From NCBI GenBank assembly GCA_949130485.1, contig OX422186.1, forward strand, positions 8,715,837 through 8,779,836: a stretch of 64,000 nucleotides of DNA. Reading direction: 5' to 3'. This stretch comes from Agelas oroides. Its lineage: Eukaryota; Porifera; Demospongiae; Agelasida; Agelasidae. Positions 1 to 11,923 of the stretch are shown piece after piece. The first letter of the stretch is position 1, and every line of letters starts with the position of its first letter. The translations under genes and the position numbers were made by a program. The notes beneath the pieces were generated by a model. That model was not told where the DNA came from. It was given only the letters and a program-made list of their open reading frames with translations, and made no database searches.

Positions 1-330
1 TCTGGTTCCCAGACCCCTCAGTACGGTACATGTGTTGCTATGTCTGGGAATGGGACAGCAAAGCCCTCAATAGTCTGGTTCCCAGACCCTCAGTGCGGTA
101 CATGTGTTGCTATGTCTGGGAACGGGACAGCAAAGCCCTCAATAGTCTGGTTCCCAGACCCTCAGTGCGGTACATGTGTTGCTATGTCTGGGAATGAGAT
201 AGCAAAGCGCTCAATAGTCTAGTTCCCAGACCCTCAGTGCGGTACATGTGTTGCTATGTCTGGGAATGAGATAGCAAAGCGCTCAATAGTCTAGTTCCCA
301 GACCCTCAGTGTGGTACATGGGAATGAGAC
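1..330. repeat. 72-bp minisatellite
   Basis: About 4.5 copies of a 72-bp unit containing CCCTCAATAGTCTGGTTCCC and GTGCGGTACATGTGTTGC. Later copies carry shared substitutions (AGCGCTCAATAGTCTAG). It lies in or upstream of the CAP gene; 331-603 shows nothing recognisable beyond a CCCACCATCCTCCCT-rich run before the acceptor. Confidence 0.9.
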
Positions 331-603
331 AGCTGTGTTACCTAATTGTAACTTGCTGTGCTAATGTATTGCAGCTCAAGGTGCTGGGCCATGGGAGGGC
401 ATCCTGTTACACTTGTTAATTGCTTTCTCATAGCAGTTACACTGCTTCTAATTAAGTGAAAATAACTTTTTCCTCTCTAATGAACCATATTTTACACACA
501 ACATACTGTCCTCTGCACACACCCCACCATCCTCCCTCCCACCATCCTCCCTCCCACCATCCTCACCCTCCCCACACACCTTCCTCCCTTCACCTACTTA
601 CAG

Positions 604-2678
604 GTGATGGGTAAATGTCCCACTGTCTCCATTGACAAGACAGACGGGTGCCAGGTGTTCCTGAGTAAAGAGTCAACCACTGCAGACATTATCACTGCCA
701 AGTCTTCTGAAATGAACATCTGCATCCCCAAAGCAGACGGAGACTTTGTAAGTCACACTCACACATCACACATGGCACATACACTCACATCATACATATC
801 ACACTCAACACACACACACTCACATATCACACTCAGCACACATACTCACATATCACAGGGCACACACATATCACACGGCACACACATCACATGGCATACA
901 CACACACACACTCACATATCACAAACGGCACACACACATATCACATGACATGCACACACACTCACATATCACACATGGCACACACATCACACATGGCACA
1001 CACACACACTCACATATCACACGGCATGAACCCACTCACACATCACATGGCATGCACACACACACTCACATATCAAACGGCGCACACACTCACATATCAC
1101 AAATGGCACACACACACTCACATATCACACACGGCACACACATGGCACACACACACTCACATAACACGTAATTATGGAATATCTTTTATCGCCCTTTGAC
1201 TCCATATTAGCTGGTAGACCATTTTTTCGCTGATCATACCACTGTGGATTGGAGTAGTTTGCCAATGTGCAACCAAGCTTCACCTAGCCAGCCTATGTTT
1301 GGTCCCAACATTACTATAAAGCCTTACTTACTGATGCCGCTAATTGTTGATATCTCCTTGATGGGAAAACCTGAGTAATTTGATTAGACATATCTGGATT
1401 GTGTATTAACTAGAGATTTGTGTGTAGTTATAACCTGCAACTTTCCCTTCGGGTGCCGAAACTGAAATGCATATTATCCATGTGATGTGCAGGATTTTTA
1501 CTCAGCACGTGGTGATTAGATCTGCCATGTTAGTCATGTGATGTTTCGCCACACCTCTCTACATATGGGCTGCATGTGCTTAGGTGGATAGGTCACGTGG
1601 TCACATGGTGGTGGTGCTTGGACTATCAAGAATTGCCTTATCAAACATTCCATGTAGGATTTTCACATAGTCACATGGCCGGTCCACGCTGCATTTTGAA
1701 ATGCTCCTTTCACAGGCTTCTTAAAACCCTCCCAGCTACTTAGTTAGAAGCACTTGAGGTCGTTTGAGCCCTTATAAGATGCCACAACATGTCACTAGAT
1801 CCTTATACAAACTGGTTATCAAAACTGTGTTTTAAGGTGCTGAGTGGCTGGCAGCTAGTTAAGGTTATGGGGGTACATGTCAATGAATAAAATTAGCATG
1901 TACCTGTATGACATTCGTACTGGATTTCCACAACAACCAGTCGTTACAGAGGATCGCTACAGAGGCTGGCATAACACTAAATTCACGATAGTACACAGTC
2001 GAGTGAGATTAAGCTGCTGTTTGGTGGGATATGAGTGCAACCCGCCGCTACACCAGTTAGCTCACGCCATTGCACACAGAATGCCGTATACTTGGGTTTT
2101 ATCTATTTATGCATCTTTGCTGCACAGAGAGTTTATCCCCCCCCCCCAAAATTTCCAATTTGTCACAGTTTGTAAAGTTACAGGATACCTCTTAGATCAG
2201 AAACACTTCATGTGGTCCTGCAAATAAGTTGCTCTGGCTCTGTTTAAGCCATAAATAGCACATAGTTCCTTCTACCATCATGGTAACCTGACGTACGTAG
2301 CAGTTTATACTCATACCCCACTGAATAGCCACTTACTCTCACTCGATTGTTGTGGCAAAGTTACCAAATGTAGTAGTGACTGGTTGTTGTAGAAAACCGG
2401 TAGCTTGTAGAAAATGTTATACGGGCAAGTTTGTGACATACTAGTTTATTCACGGACATGTACCTGCAATGGCATCCAGAACAAAGAGTGAGGTTTCACC
2501 AATCAGTATTCAGCTTATGTAGGCAGGAAGTTTAAATCTCTGAATTGCCTAGCAATGTGTCTTTTTGCTTCTATATCATTTTACTCTTCCTCAGAGTGAA
2601 CATGCTATTCCTGAGCAGTTCCGGACAAAGTGGGATGGAAAATCTCTTGTGACCCAATGCACTGACATTAACGCGTAG
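604..2678 (+). CDS. CAP1: Adenylyl cyclase-associated protein (CAP), last two coding exons
   Basis: CAP binds and recycles G-actin with cofilin in the cytosol. Two exons are visible: 604-747 (after a cag acceptor, ending at gtaagt, phase 0) and 2595-2678 (after ctcag, ending in TAG). Joined they give 75 residues that match the C-terminal end of the CAP beta-helical actin-binding domain. Marker strings are [16 protein letters not shown] and [16 protein letters not shown], followed by [11 protein letters not shown]. The roughly 1.85-kb intron between them carries a CACA-rich tandem array. Upstream exons lie left of the window, so the gene is 5'-truncated by the window edge only. It converges with the RBM24-like gene about 1.2 kb away. 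Identity is firm; CAP1 versus CAP2 cannot be separated, and early-branching animals usually have one copy. Confidence 0.9.
755..1170. repeat. CA-rich minisatellite in CAP intron
   Basis: Irregular copies of a CACACTCACATATCACA(C)GGCA-type unit immediately after the exon donor. The rest of the intron to 2594 shows no clear gene; a 116-codon open frame at 1877-2227 has no recognised similarity. Confidence 0.85.
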
Positions 2679-3881
2679 AGATGAGAATGAGTTTATAATC
2701 ATGGCTTTGAAGACACTCCATAGACCCCAAATCTTGGTCCTAGCTAGCTAGCTCTAGTTTTTGATTTTAGGAACAAACAAATGTATGATAAGAAGCAAAG
2801 TTTTTAGCTGCAACATAAAAGAATTGCAAAGTTGTTTATCTTGTTGGGGGGTGGTCGGAAGTCATACCTACACTGCATGTGTTCCTACACACTTGCATGT
2901 ACTTGCCATCTTCTCTGGGGCAGTTACAACCGCTTGTTAATTTTCCTTCAACACCATGCATATCTAGTATTTAACTGTCTATGGTTTTATGTATCCAAGA
3001 TAGCCAAATGCATTCCTTTCCACTCCATAGTTTACCCTAAAACAAGCCAAGTTGACACAAGCTCAACATGGCACTCAATTTTAAGAAATGAATATTACAA
3101 GTCGTAGCCAATTCTACATTCCTAAGATGGAAAGCAATTATGGAAGAAAGCAAAACCATCCCAATGCAGTAATTGTGGTGCAGAGGTATGAGTGATCAGT
3201 AGAAATTCAAGAAGAAATTTGAGTGGTGAGAAGTCATGAAAAAGATAAACTCTTTAGTGTGCCCCTCTTACCTTTACTGCTAAAAGATTAAATTTCAGAA
3301 TGTGTGTATGTATACATATCACTGTTTTGAATCAAGTGAATAAATAACTTTTGTATTATAAATGGATCATGATTACAGAATTTGTACACAGACAACAAGA
3401 AATACAACAGACTATAGAAAACAAATGGTACATTTGGGACAAATGCAATATTAAAAAAAGAAAAGAGAAAGTTGAAGTGATTTACAAATTTCGTCTCGCA
3501 ATGAACTTTTATGGAGACAGTGCATGAAAGTAACACAAAAATTGCTATTGTTAACTTTAAGTCTACAAGTCGTTTTCCACAATGGGACCTAACTACCTGC
3601 TTTGAAAACATGGTACTCAAAGTGCCATGTACATCAGTACATTTAGTAACATGACTGCTAGGGAATAGAACGGCAATGTACAGTGGATGACAATTTGGGT
3701 GTGAATGAAAATTAGAGGCTCTTGTAGATCTCTCACAAGAGAAGCAGTAAACTAGCATGACTGTTTTACAAAGAATAGAACCATAGAATGGAATTGTGGC
3801 CAAAAAGACCAATAATGCTAAAATTGTTATATAATCTATATTATATACTTTCCTAGTAGTAAACTATATATTTCTATATAT
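2679..3881. other. CAP-RBM24 convergent intergenic and 3' UTR region
   Basis: AT-rich sequence between two convergent genes, presumably mostly 3' UTRs. A 174-codon minus frame (3288-3812) has no recognised domain and lies where the RBM24-like 3' UTR would be, so it is not called as a gene. Confidence 0.5.
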
Positions 3882-5169
3882 TCAGTTTGCAGCATTGTAT
3901 GGCACTAAGGGTGGCAATTGTTGTGCTGGGAAGTTCATCTGTGGTGGCATGTACCCATACTGCGGATTGAAATAGGGGGAATACATAAATGGTCCAACCA
4001 TAGGTGATGGGCTGAATGGAGGACTGTCGAAGTATCCTGAGGGGGTTGAGGGCATGAAAAAGCCCTGTGCTTGGAGCATTGGCATTGGAGGGGGTGAGCT
4101 GTAATGCACAAAAGTGAGATGTAGTGTGTAAATGAGGAGTAGAGAAGTGAAAAACATGCAACTATAAAAGCCCTTGATTTGTTAATATTATAAAAGCTGC
4201 TGTGTGCTTTGAAATCTTGTGAGCTGCAGAAGTTTTAATACACACATGGCTCTGCTTCAATTGGCCAACAACTATTCAAATTGACCTGCCCACAATACCA
4301 TGGTTTCTGTGTGGGAGGTTACAGGCATTTAGTAGGCAGGAGTAGATATGTGGGAAGGAGCAATGGTGCAATGCAAACTAGACTTACTGTTGTGTGTATA
4401 TTGCATTAGGGGAGTCACTTCTGGTCACAGGATGCAAACAGTCAATGGGGCTCCCTACATGGGTAGAAAGAATTATTTAGATAAACATGAAAAATAAATT
4501 TAGGCTGCATAACCAACACATTCAACAACAAACAGCTAACCAAAATGCCAGCACAAATGATTCCAGTCAACAACTAAGTGGTTTTGTGACTGTGTGTGTG
4601 TGTGTTTGATGTCCTCGGCTATGCAACCATTACTTGGTGTTATGCATGCAAGAACAGAGAAATTGGCTGTTGAACGTCGCTAGTATTTAGTTCAAAGGTA
4701 GTGAACAAGGGCTGATCCGTGTTTCCTGCACCATTCCCCCGGGGACGGACGTGAAAACCTACCTGGTTGACTGTGGTTTTTTGGTTTTGCTCCCAGGTAA
4801 GCTAGGTTTACGTTTGCTCTTCTGCCGTCGACGATAGGATTAGGATTAGCACATGCCTTCTCGGCGCCCTCTTTATCCGCCATCGTAACCTGCATGGGAA
4901 AATATTGTGGTAACTTCTCGTGGTTACATTCACAAAGTCGTACAACAGCAAGACGATGATTGCAACGTCACTTCACTAATACTTACAAATCCATAGCCCT
5001 TCGACTTGCCAGATACTCTATCGTGTATAACGACTGCTTCTTCTATCTCGCCGAACTGTAAGAAGAATGCACGTAGCGTTTCATCTGTCGTGTGGTAGGG
5101 CAGCCCACCGACGAATAGTTTTGTGAACGTATTGTCCTTCTGCAATAGTATGGGTCCTTCTGAGGCCAT
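3882..5169 (-). CDS. RBM24: RBM24/RBM38-like single-RRM RNA-binding protein
   Basis: This cytosolic and nuclear RNA-binding protein family controls mRNA stability and splicing through one RRM. Four exons splice in phase: 4987-5169, 4763-4889, 4388-4454 and 3882-4098, giving 197 residues from the first ATG to TGA. The RRM starts at about residue 16, with RNP2 (KLFVGGL, 17-23) and RNP1 (KGYGFVTM, 57-64, split by intron 1). The family signature [13 protein letters not shown] and the [12 protein letters not shown] end of the RRM are present. The tail is rich in proline, methionine, phenylalanine and tyrosine and ends VPYNAAN, as expected for a low-complexity tail in this family. The head-to-head neighbour is the PH-PDZ gene, 508 bp away. 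RBM24 and RBM38 are vertebrate duplicates, so the symbol stands for the pre-duplication orthologue. Confidence 0.9.
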
Positions 5170-5677
5170 GTCTCTCGCAGCTGCCCGATCAGTGATGTCT
5201 TTGTGCAGATAAACTTTACGATCAGCTCCACAGCAAGCAAACTCCGCTTCGTAGAGGTGAAGCCCTTGTCATTGTTTATATGCGTAAGGCTGTAGAGGCG
5301 TGGCCTTGAGGCGACTAGCCCGGCCGGCTGGATGTACGCAGGCCGCAAAAATACGGTGAAAGAATACGGAGTACACACCTATCTCATGCACGTGACAAGT
5401 TCAAAGTGCAGTCATACGCATATATACGTTCAATTAGGAATTACGGTATCTTAATTTATTGCTACGCGCGCGCGCCGTACGCACAGAACGGTACCCGTAC
5501 CATGCACCACCACCCATACCCGTACCCGTACCCCGCCACCTTAATGATGTCATTATTGATATGAGACGGCCAGCATCAGCTCAGCAAAACAAATAGCTCG
5601 TGACAAAAGCGAGCACAAGACAGTAAAAACTTGCCCTGAGCCTCGGAAACCAGTACTGTGAAGAATAGTAGGATACG
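5170..5677. promoter_or_regulatory. Shared upstream region of RBM24-like and PH-PDZ genes
   Basis: A 508-bp gap separates the two divergent start codons. It contains a CG-dinucleotide run near 5465-5480 and short direct repeats of an ACCCGT/TACCCG motif at 5488-5535. Both 5' UTRs must lie here. No TATA box is evident. A bidirectional promoter is inferred from geometry only. Confidence 0.5.
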
Positions 5678-8600
5678 ATGGCTTCCTCTGAAGAATCGGA
5701 AGGATCTTGCACCAAGTCAAAATCGAGAACTGCCAGGAAGGAAAGGAGACCGTCTGCCAACCTGGTCATAAAGGAAGGTTTCCTGTACAAGAAAGGCGGT
5801 ATCATCAAAAGTTGGTCTCGGAGGTACTTTATTCTCAATCGGCAGTCTCTCTGTTATTTCAGAAATGAGGCACATGACCACCTGGGGGAAGGACTGGACC
5901 CCTTGGGGCGTATCTTTCTCAGTGATATAGTCAAGATTGAGACAGAGGGAGTGGAGAAGAAGAAAGCATTTGTGTTTGCACTGCACACAAAGAAGCGGGC
6001 AGTGCTGCTCCAGGCTTCCAACAATGACGACAGAGATGCATGGGTGGACAGCATCCGGCACACCAATGAATCTGACAAAGAGGCTGAGAGAAAAGACCCG
6101 TTCAGACGAACCTTAAGACGCCTTGCACCAGGTTTGTCAGTCCACCAGTCCTAAGGATGCACTTAATTCACATTGTTACCATATGCTGCTCATGTTTCTA
6201 GCTGTTACCAAATACAAACTTGTTTAGTGTTTACAAAACTCTCCACTTAAAATTCTTCCAGTCAGTCGCCTTGTACCCAGTGTCATTTCACGTGTGGGAA
6301 AGAGTCTAGGTACAAGATGTTCTTGTCAGGTCTTTTAAACCCAGATGGTCTTGTCAGGTCATTTAAACCCAGATAGTAAGCCCATGTAGTAACAAATCGC
6401 TGTTATTCGTAGACTCTGTGTTGAAAGTTTTACAGAGTATCCAAACACGCCTTGTGCCAACCAGTAGATTCTGTGTATCTGTTATCAACTCAAAAGCTCC
6501 AAACCAACTCAATACTATCACGAACAGCCCATCCAGCACACATCAGAAAGTAGTCTGCAGTTCTTCCGACCCAAATGAAGTGCATGTTTCCACTGACTTT
6601 TTGACTCAGTACAAGACTGAAGTAGTCCTAACTGCCTCCCTCAGGGCCTACGCATACACCCACACATACACAAATGATGGACCATGGAGGTGTGTAGTAC
6701 ACGAGGCACTCCTCAGATAACAGGCTACTGCTATTAGTTTGTTACAATGCAGCAAATGATGGACCATGGAGGTGTGTAGTACACGAGGCATTCTTCAGAT
6801 AACAGGCTACTGCTGTTAGTTTGTTACAATGCAGCATTGTTATCTCAAAAGTATGTCGTACTTCCCCCCCCCCCCAAATGCAATTTAGTGAAACTACCTT
6901 AGCCTATTACTTGATAATCTATGCCCCAACAAACACAAGCTATACCTGTTATTGTTACAAATGTCCCACTTAATCACATTGAGTAGTAGATTCTGAACTG
7001 AATTCAACTTCATATGTAGTATAACACAGTATGACCACCCTTGCTGTTATGTCTACCTGCCACCCCCCACCTCAAAGTTTCACTGGTGATAATTGTGTTT
7101 ATCCCTCCTCCTCTCCCTTTCTCATACATGTACACGGACTTCACCACCCCACACATCACACACCCCTTCTTCTACTCTACCTTCAACATTCCACCTCCCT
7201 CCACCTTCCTCCACCTCCCTCTGTCTCCCTCCACCTCCCTACACCTCCCTCTGTCTCCCTCCACCTTCCCCCACCTTCCTCCACCTCCCTCTGTCTCCCT
7301 CCACCTCCCCCCACCTTCCTCCACCTCCCTCTGTCTCCCTCCACCTCTCTCCTACTTCCCTCCACCTCCCTCCACCTCCCTCCACCTCCCTCCGTCTCCC
7401 TCCTAAAATCCCCCACATATCCTCACAGGTCTGAAGCGGGTCACACTGCTAAAGGACCCAGAAAAGGGTATTGGATGTACCATAAAGAACGCTGCAGGAC
7501 ACATCCTTGTTAACCGCATCATTGAGGACGGACCAATAGCACACACCGGAGTGCTACGGCCAGGTGTGTAGATTGTGAGATACATACATGATACACAGAC
7601 ACTGATCTTAATGCACATGATACACAGACACTGATCTTAATGCACGTGATACACAGACACTGATCTTAATGCACTGATACACAGACACTGATCTTAATGC
7701 ACATGATGTACAGACACTGATCTTAATGCACTGATACACAGACACTGATCTTAATGCACGTGATGGACAGACACTGATCTTAATGCACGTGATGGACAGA
7801 CACTGATCTTAATGCACGTGATGGACAGACACTGATCTTAATGCACGTGATGGACAGACACTGATCTTAATGCACGTGATGGACAGACACTGCTCTTAAT
7901 GCACGTGATGGACAGACACTGATCTTAATGCACGTGATGGACAGACACTGCTCTTAATGCACGTGATGGACAGACACTGATCTTAATGCACGTGATGGAC
8001 AGACACTGATCTTAATGCACGTGATGGACAGACACTGATCTTAATGCACGTGATGGACAGACACTGATCTTAATGCACATGATATAGATACACTAGCCTC
8101 ATTCCCAGGCTCTTCCCGCGTCCTCCTTTTTTACTTTTTGCGTTGGGACGAGAAGAGAGCCTGGGAACGAGACTACAGATACACAGACATTGAGCTTAAT
8201 ATGCAGATACAGACATGATACCTTGATGCAAACATTGGATACAGGATACCCAGACGCAAACATTGAATACCTGATGCTCAGACACTGAGTGCACATGCTA
8301 ACACCCCTATTGAGCACAGTATTGCCTAGTCATGCTGACATAGTTCCAAACTCTTCTAAAGCTTTTGTTTAACTGATGGTATTTCCTTTACAGTCTAGTC
8401 TGCACTAAAAATTAATTGTGCATGTCTTCATCCTGCCCACATGGTGAACTTTGGTGCCAGTAGGTAAAATATATCCTGTGGACTTCCTGTGTGCAGAACT
8501 ATCATATTAATTTTGGCTTTGACTAGGGGAAACAGGATCAAATTTCCTGTCCACCACAATAGCTCAGTATATCGCCAGTATAACTCGGTACATCATCTCT

Positions 8601-11600
8601 GCATGGCTCAGTATATCGCCAGTATAACTCGGTACATCATCTCTGCATGGCTCAGTACATCGCCAGTATAACTCGGTACATCATCTCTGCATGGCTCAGT
8701 ACATCGCCAGTATAACTCGGTACATCATCTCTGCATGGCTCAGTACATCGCCAGTATAACTCGGTATATCATCTCTGCATGGCTCAGTACATCGCCAGTA
8801 TAACTCGGTACATCATCTCTGCATGGCTCAGTATATCGCCAGTATAACTCGGTACATCATCTCTGTATGGCTCAGTATATCGCCAGTATAACTCGGTACA
8901 TCATCTCTGCATGGCTCAGTACATCACCAGTATAACTCGGTACATCATCTCTGCATGGTTTAAATTTCATTCACACACCACACTCACCCTCACCTCTGTA
9001 CACACACACACACTCACACATAGGTGATGAAATTCTAGACATCAATGGCACCACGATAACTGGCCTGCAGATTTCTGAAGTTGCAGAAGTAATAAGATCA
9101 TCGCCAGAGGAATTCCTAGCCACAGTCAAACCAATCACCGCAATGAGGAAGGGCCAGAAGGCCGAGACCAGCAAAGTCACCTACAGTGAGCTTCTCCCAC
9201 AAGAACCTCTCCAGACCGATCACAACAATGTCACTGCTAATGGATCCACAGTAAGGCCATCTTACACTTTTCAGCAGGTTGTAAGCAGTCGTCATGAATT
9301 GAACCTGGGTCTCTCTAGCTTGGGCCACCAGTACACTACCACTACCACTGAGCTGCAACCTTTGAATAACCCACCAGCCCTCACAATCCTCTATATGTAC
9401 TGAACAGGTGGTACTGAATGCCTCAGTCACACACCCGGCAGCCACTTAGATTGTGTCATCAGTACCACCTGTGCAGTACACACAGAGGGATTGTAAGGGC
9501 CGGTGGTTGTTCACTGCTCATGGCTCAGTGGTAGAGCACTGGCAGCTCAAGTTTGTTTCCCAGTGACTGCTGGCCTTTCACTTGTCCTCTTGGAACTGAG
9601 GCAAGCTGTTAAAGTAGGATGTAAGCTCTCATACTTACCTCTCTTAGTGCAACACCCTCGAGATTGAGAGATGATGAGGTGGGATAATTGATCGAGGGTC
9701 CTGATTAAACAATGTCCCAAGATGCAAGTTCTACTGTAATGTGCACATTCTATTATACTCAGACTCATGGGCAATCCAGTCCCAACCATCTCCACCCAAG
9801 CCCCGCCCACTCTCTCGATGATCTCTCCTCCAATGGATCTCTGGACGATGTGGGTAACTACGATGATGAAGATGAGGGCGACATCCCCCCACCCCTCCCT
9901 CCTAAGACAGAAGATGCTCTCATTCTGGTCGATCCACCCCCTGTCATGAGTAAGGGACTAGTTGGGGCTGGCCCCTGCTAATTAGTCATATAAGTATTAC
10001 CCAAGAGAGTGAGAGATAATTAATATTGAGCAGAAATATAGGATCCAGCTGTGATTCAAACCCCAAATACAGTAGAAAGTTACTTATCCGAACCCCCCAA
10101 ATAATGATATTCATAGAAATGTTGCTGTGCGTTAAATGGAAAGTAATCTGCTTTGCATTCAAATAGTATTGTTTCACTTAACCGAACATTTCAGTTATCC
10201 GAACACCCTCTGGCCCCAACGTGTTCGGACAAGTGACTTCATACTCTCACTACTAAGCCGCCCTTGCCCCCTAGCTGGGTAGAGGAGCGGAAGACAAGTT
10301 ATGGAAGCAGCATTGCCTAGAAGCCTCACCTGAATCCCAACTGATTCTTGAGGTTGCATTATGCAGCCAGTTGTGGCACACTTCCTTCAAAGTTTACATA
10401 TCAGTCTCTTCAAGGGAATGAAGATAAGGTCGTTTATCACCGCTTTCCCACACTTCTCTTTGTGAATGCGGCTAGCTATGGTACATGGACCACAACTACA
10501 TGCTTGGATTGGATGTCCGTAGCTTTCTCTGACTGGGGTGTCCTCCTAGCAGTGTTGTTTTAGTTTAATGTTCGGACTAGTTTTAGTTTAACTAGGCTAC
10601 AGTTGTTAGTTTAGTTTTAGTTTTAATTACTAAATCTAAAAAGGGTTAGTATTGGTACTTTGAGTTGTAGTTAACTACTATTTTTTTGGTGATTTCAAAT
10701 TAGTTCATCGTAGTTTTTAATTAACGGACTAAGGCAGCATCATAGTTAAAGGTTTTATGCCTTACTAAAATGCATTTTAGTTTTGGTTTTAGTTAACTAA
10801 AACAACACTGCCTCCTAGCAGTGCTAATGGTAGGAGGACACCGGAGTGTGTCATGGATTTCTTTTCACTCTCTCAGCACTTGTACCAAGTTTCTTAAAAT
10901 TGTCTTCAAGTTCTTCGTTGTTAACGAACTGAGAGAGAATGGCTGCCCAATGTTTATAACAACTGAGTAAAATTTGGCCGTAACTGGTGAAAATAAAGAT
11001 ACTTCCAAGCACAGTTTGCCCATTACAAGTGCTAATGTTGCCAAAGTATCCTGAGATGCTGTAATATTTGACAACTAAACAGCTATTGAAAGACACAGTA
11101 GAGTTTCTGGATCAAGCTCAAGTGACAATGAATGACTTATGTTGTTTACAGGTCCACCAGGCCGTCCCCCGAAACCGAGGGGGGAAGAGGAGCTTCACAC
11201 ATTGCAACAGAGGCACAAACTCTCTGCAAGCCATCTCCGCAGCCAGGGTGGCAGACCAAAAATTCAGAAATCAAGATCACAAGTGAGCTAAGTTTTTTTG
11301 TAAAGGTAGGGGGCAAGAGGAGATAGATCTACGTTGCCTCTTTTGCATGATGAGCTTGGGTTCATCAACAACAGCCTGCACTTGCTGCTAAAGCTGTCAT
11401 GACACACAAACTGTGCATGTATTATTTGCGTGCTGTGAAACCTGCCCGCTTGGGCTCACCCTCGCCTCAGACCAGGCTTCCCCACAGTGATGAAGCATGT
11501 ACCTAGTGCTATGGCTGTTTGATGTATCACCCACTGTACTCCCTCCCTCCCTCCCTCCCTCCCTCCCTCCCTCCCTCCCTCCCTCCCTCCCTCCCTCCCT

Positions 11601-11923
11601 CCCCTCCCCTCCCCTCCCCTCCCCTCCCCTCCCCTCCCCTCCCTCCCTCCCTCCCTCCCTCCCTCCCTCCCTCCCTCCCTCCCTCCCTCCCTCCCTCCCT
11701 CCCTCCCTCCCTCCCTCCCTCCCTCCCTCCCTCCCTCCCTCCCTCCCTCTAGGGTGACAACATTGATGATGATGAGTATGGTATGATACTACCACCAGCA
11801 GAAAGTAGCAGGCATGTTAAAGCCCGAAGACCACACCAATACGAGGAAGTCAAACCAAAGATTCTCTATGCTGACTTGGACATGGATCTGGGTCAAAAAG
11901 CCAAGTCTAGAACCATTAAATAA
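5678..11923 (+). CDS. PH-PDZ adaptor with SH3-ligand motif and ITIM-like tyrosine tail
   Basis: Six exons join in phase: 5678-6131, 7429-7563, 9024-9250, 9763-9949, 11152-11282 and 11753-11923, giving 434 residues. A PH domain spans about residues 31-129 (basic loop near KSWSRRYFIL, closing W in DAWVDSIR). A PDZ domain spans about 153-236, with carboxylate-loop region KGIGCTI and GDEILDINGTTI. A disordered region has PPPLPPK (314-320) and a second proline/arginine stretch in exon 5. The C-terminus holds three tyrosine motifs, DEYGMI (Y387), HQYEEV (Y408) and ILYADL (Y417); the last fits the ITIM form I/L/V-x-Y-x-x-L. No enzyme domain is seen, so a membrane-proximal signalling scaffold is inferred. 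I do not recognise a named vertebrate orthologue with this exact order. Donor choice for exon 3 (ACA before gtaagg) is set by phase. Confidence 0.82.
6671..6835. repeat. 82-bp direct duplication
   Basis: Two tandem copies starting AAATGATGGACCATGGAGG, 82 bp apart, in intron 1 of the PH-PDZ gene. A shorter about 29-bp duplication (CTTGTCAGGTC...AAACCCAGAT) precedes it at about 6320-6375. Confidence 0.8.
7190..7402. repeat. CT-rich array before PH-PDZ exon 2
   Basis: Repeats of CCACCTCCCTCTGTCTCCCT on the sense strand, ending about 25 bp before the exon 2 acceptor. They effectively form an extended polypyrimidine tract. Confidence 0.85.
7576..8085. repeat. 29-bp minisatellite
   Basis: About 18 copies of a 29-bp unit with core GACACTGATCTTAATGCAC. 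Early copies read GATACACA and later copies GATGGACA, showing two array subfamilies. It lies in intron 2 of the PH-PDZ gene. Confidence 0.9.
8560..8958. repeat. 44-bp minisatellite
   Basis: About nine copies of a 44-bp unit containing GGCTCAGTATATCGCCAGTA and CTCGGTACATCATCTCTG, also in intron 2 of the PH-PDZ gene. Period 44 keeps no reading frame. Confidence 0.9.
9275..9440 (-). mobile_element. tRNA-derived SINE-like element
   Basis: On the minus strand an A-box-like stretch (GGTTGCAGCTCAGTGGTAG, 9343-9361) is followed by a B-box-like GGTTCAATTCATGA (about 9292-9306). Upstream it shares the GAGGATTGTGAGGGCTGGTGG leader with other copies at 9440-9640 and 19687-20290. Confidence 0.6.
9441..9640 (+). 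mobile_element. tRNA-derived SINE-like element
   Basis: Same family as the neighbouring minus copy, in opposite orientation: leader CAGTACCACCTGTGCAGTAC, then A-box TGGCTCAGTGGTAGAGCAC (9521-9539), a degraded B-box, and a tail GACTGCTGGCCTTTCACTT also seen near 15195 and 33865. Confidence 0.6.
11537..11750. repeat. (CCCT)n/(CCCCT)n array at a splice acceptor
   Basis: About 210 bp of pure pyrimidine repeat ending in ctag, which is the acceptor of PH-PDZ exon 6 at 11753. A central block is (CCCCT)n, flanked by (CCCT)n. Confidence 0.95.

Noticed and set aside
3288..3812. 174-codon minus-strand frame with hydrophobic stretches
   Set aside because: Lies in the expected 3' UTR of the RBM24-like gene, has AT-biased composition and no recognisable domain.
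7576..8958. CRISPR-like direct repeats
   Set aside because: The repeats are contiguous minisatellite units with no unique spacers, in a eukaryotic intron.
11397..11795. GGREGGREGG frame and PPSLPPSLPP frames
   Set aside because: Translation of the (CCCT)n tract next to the PH-PDZ exon 6 acceptor.
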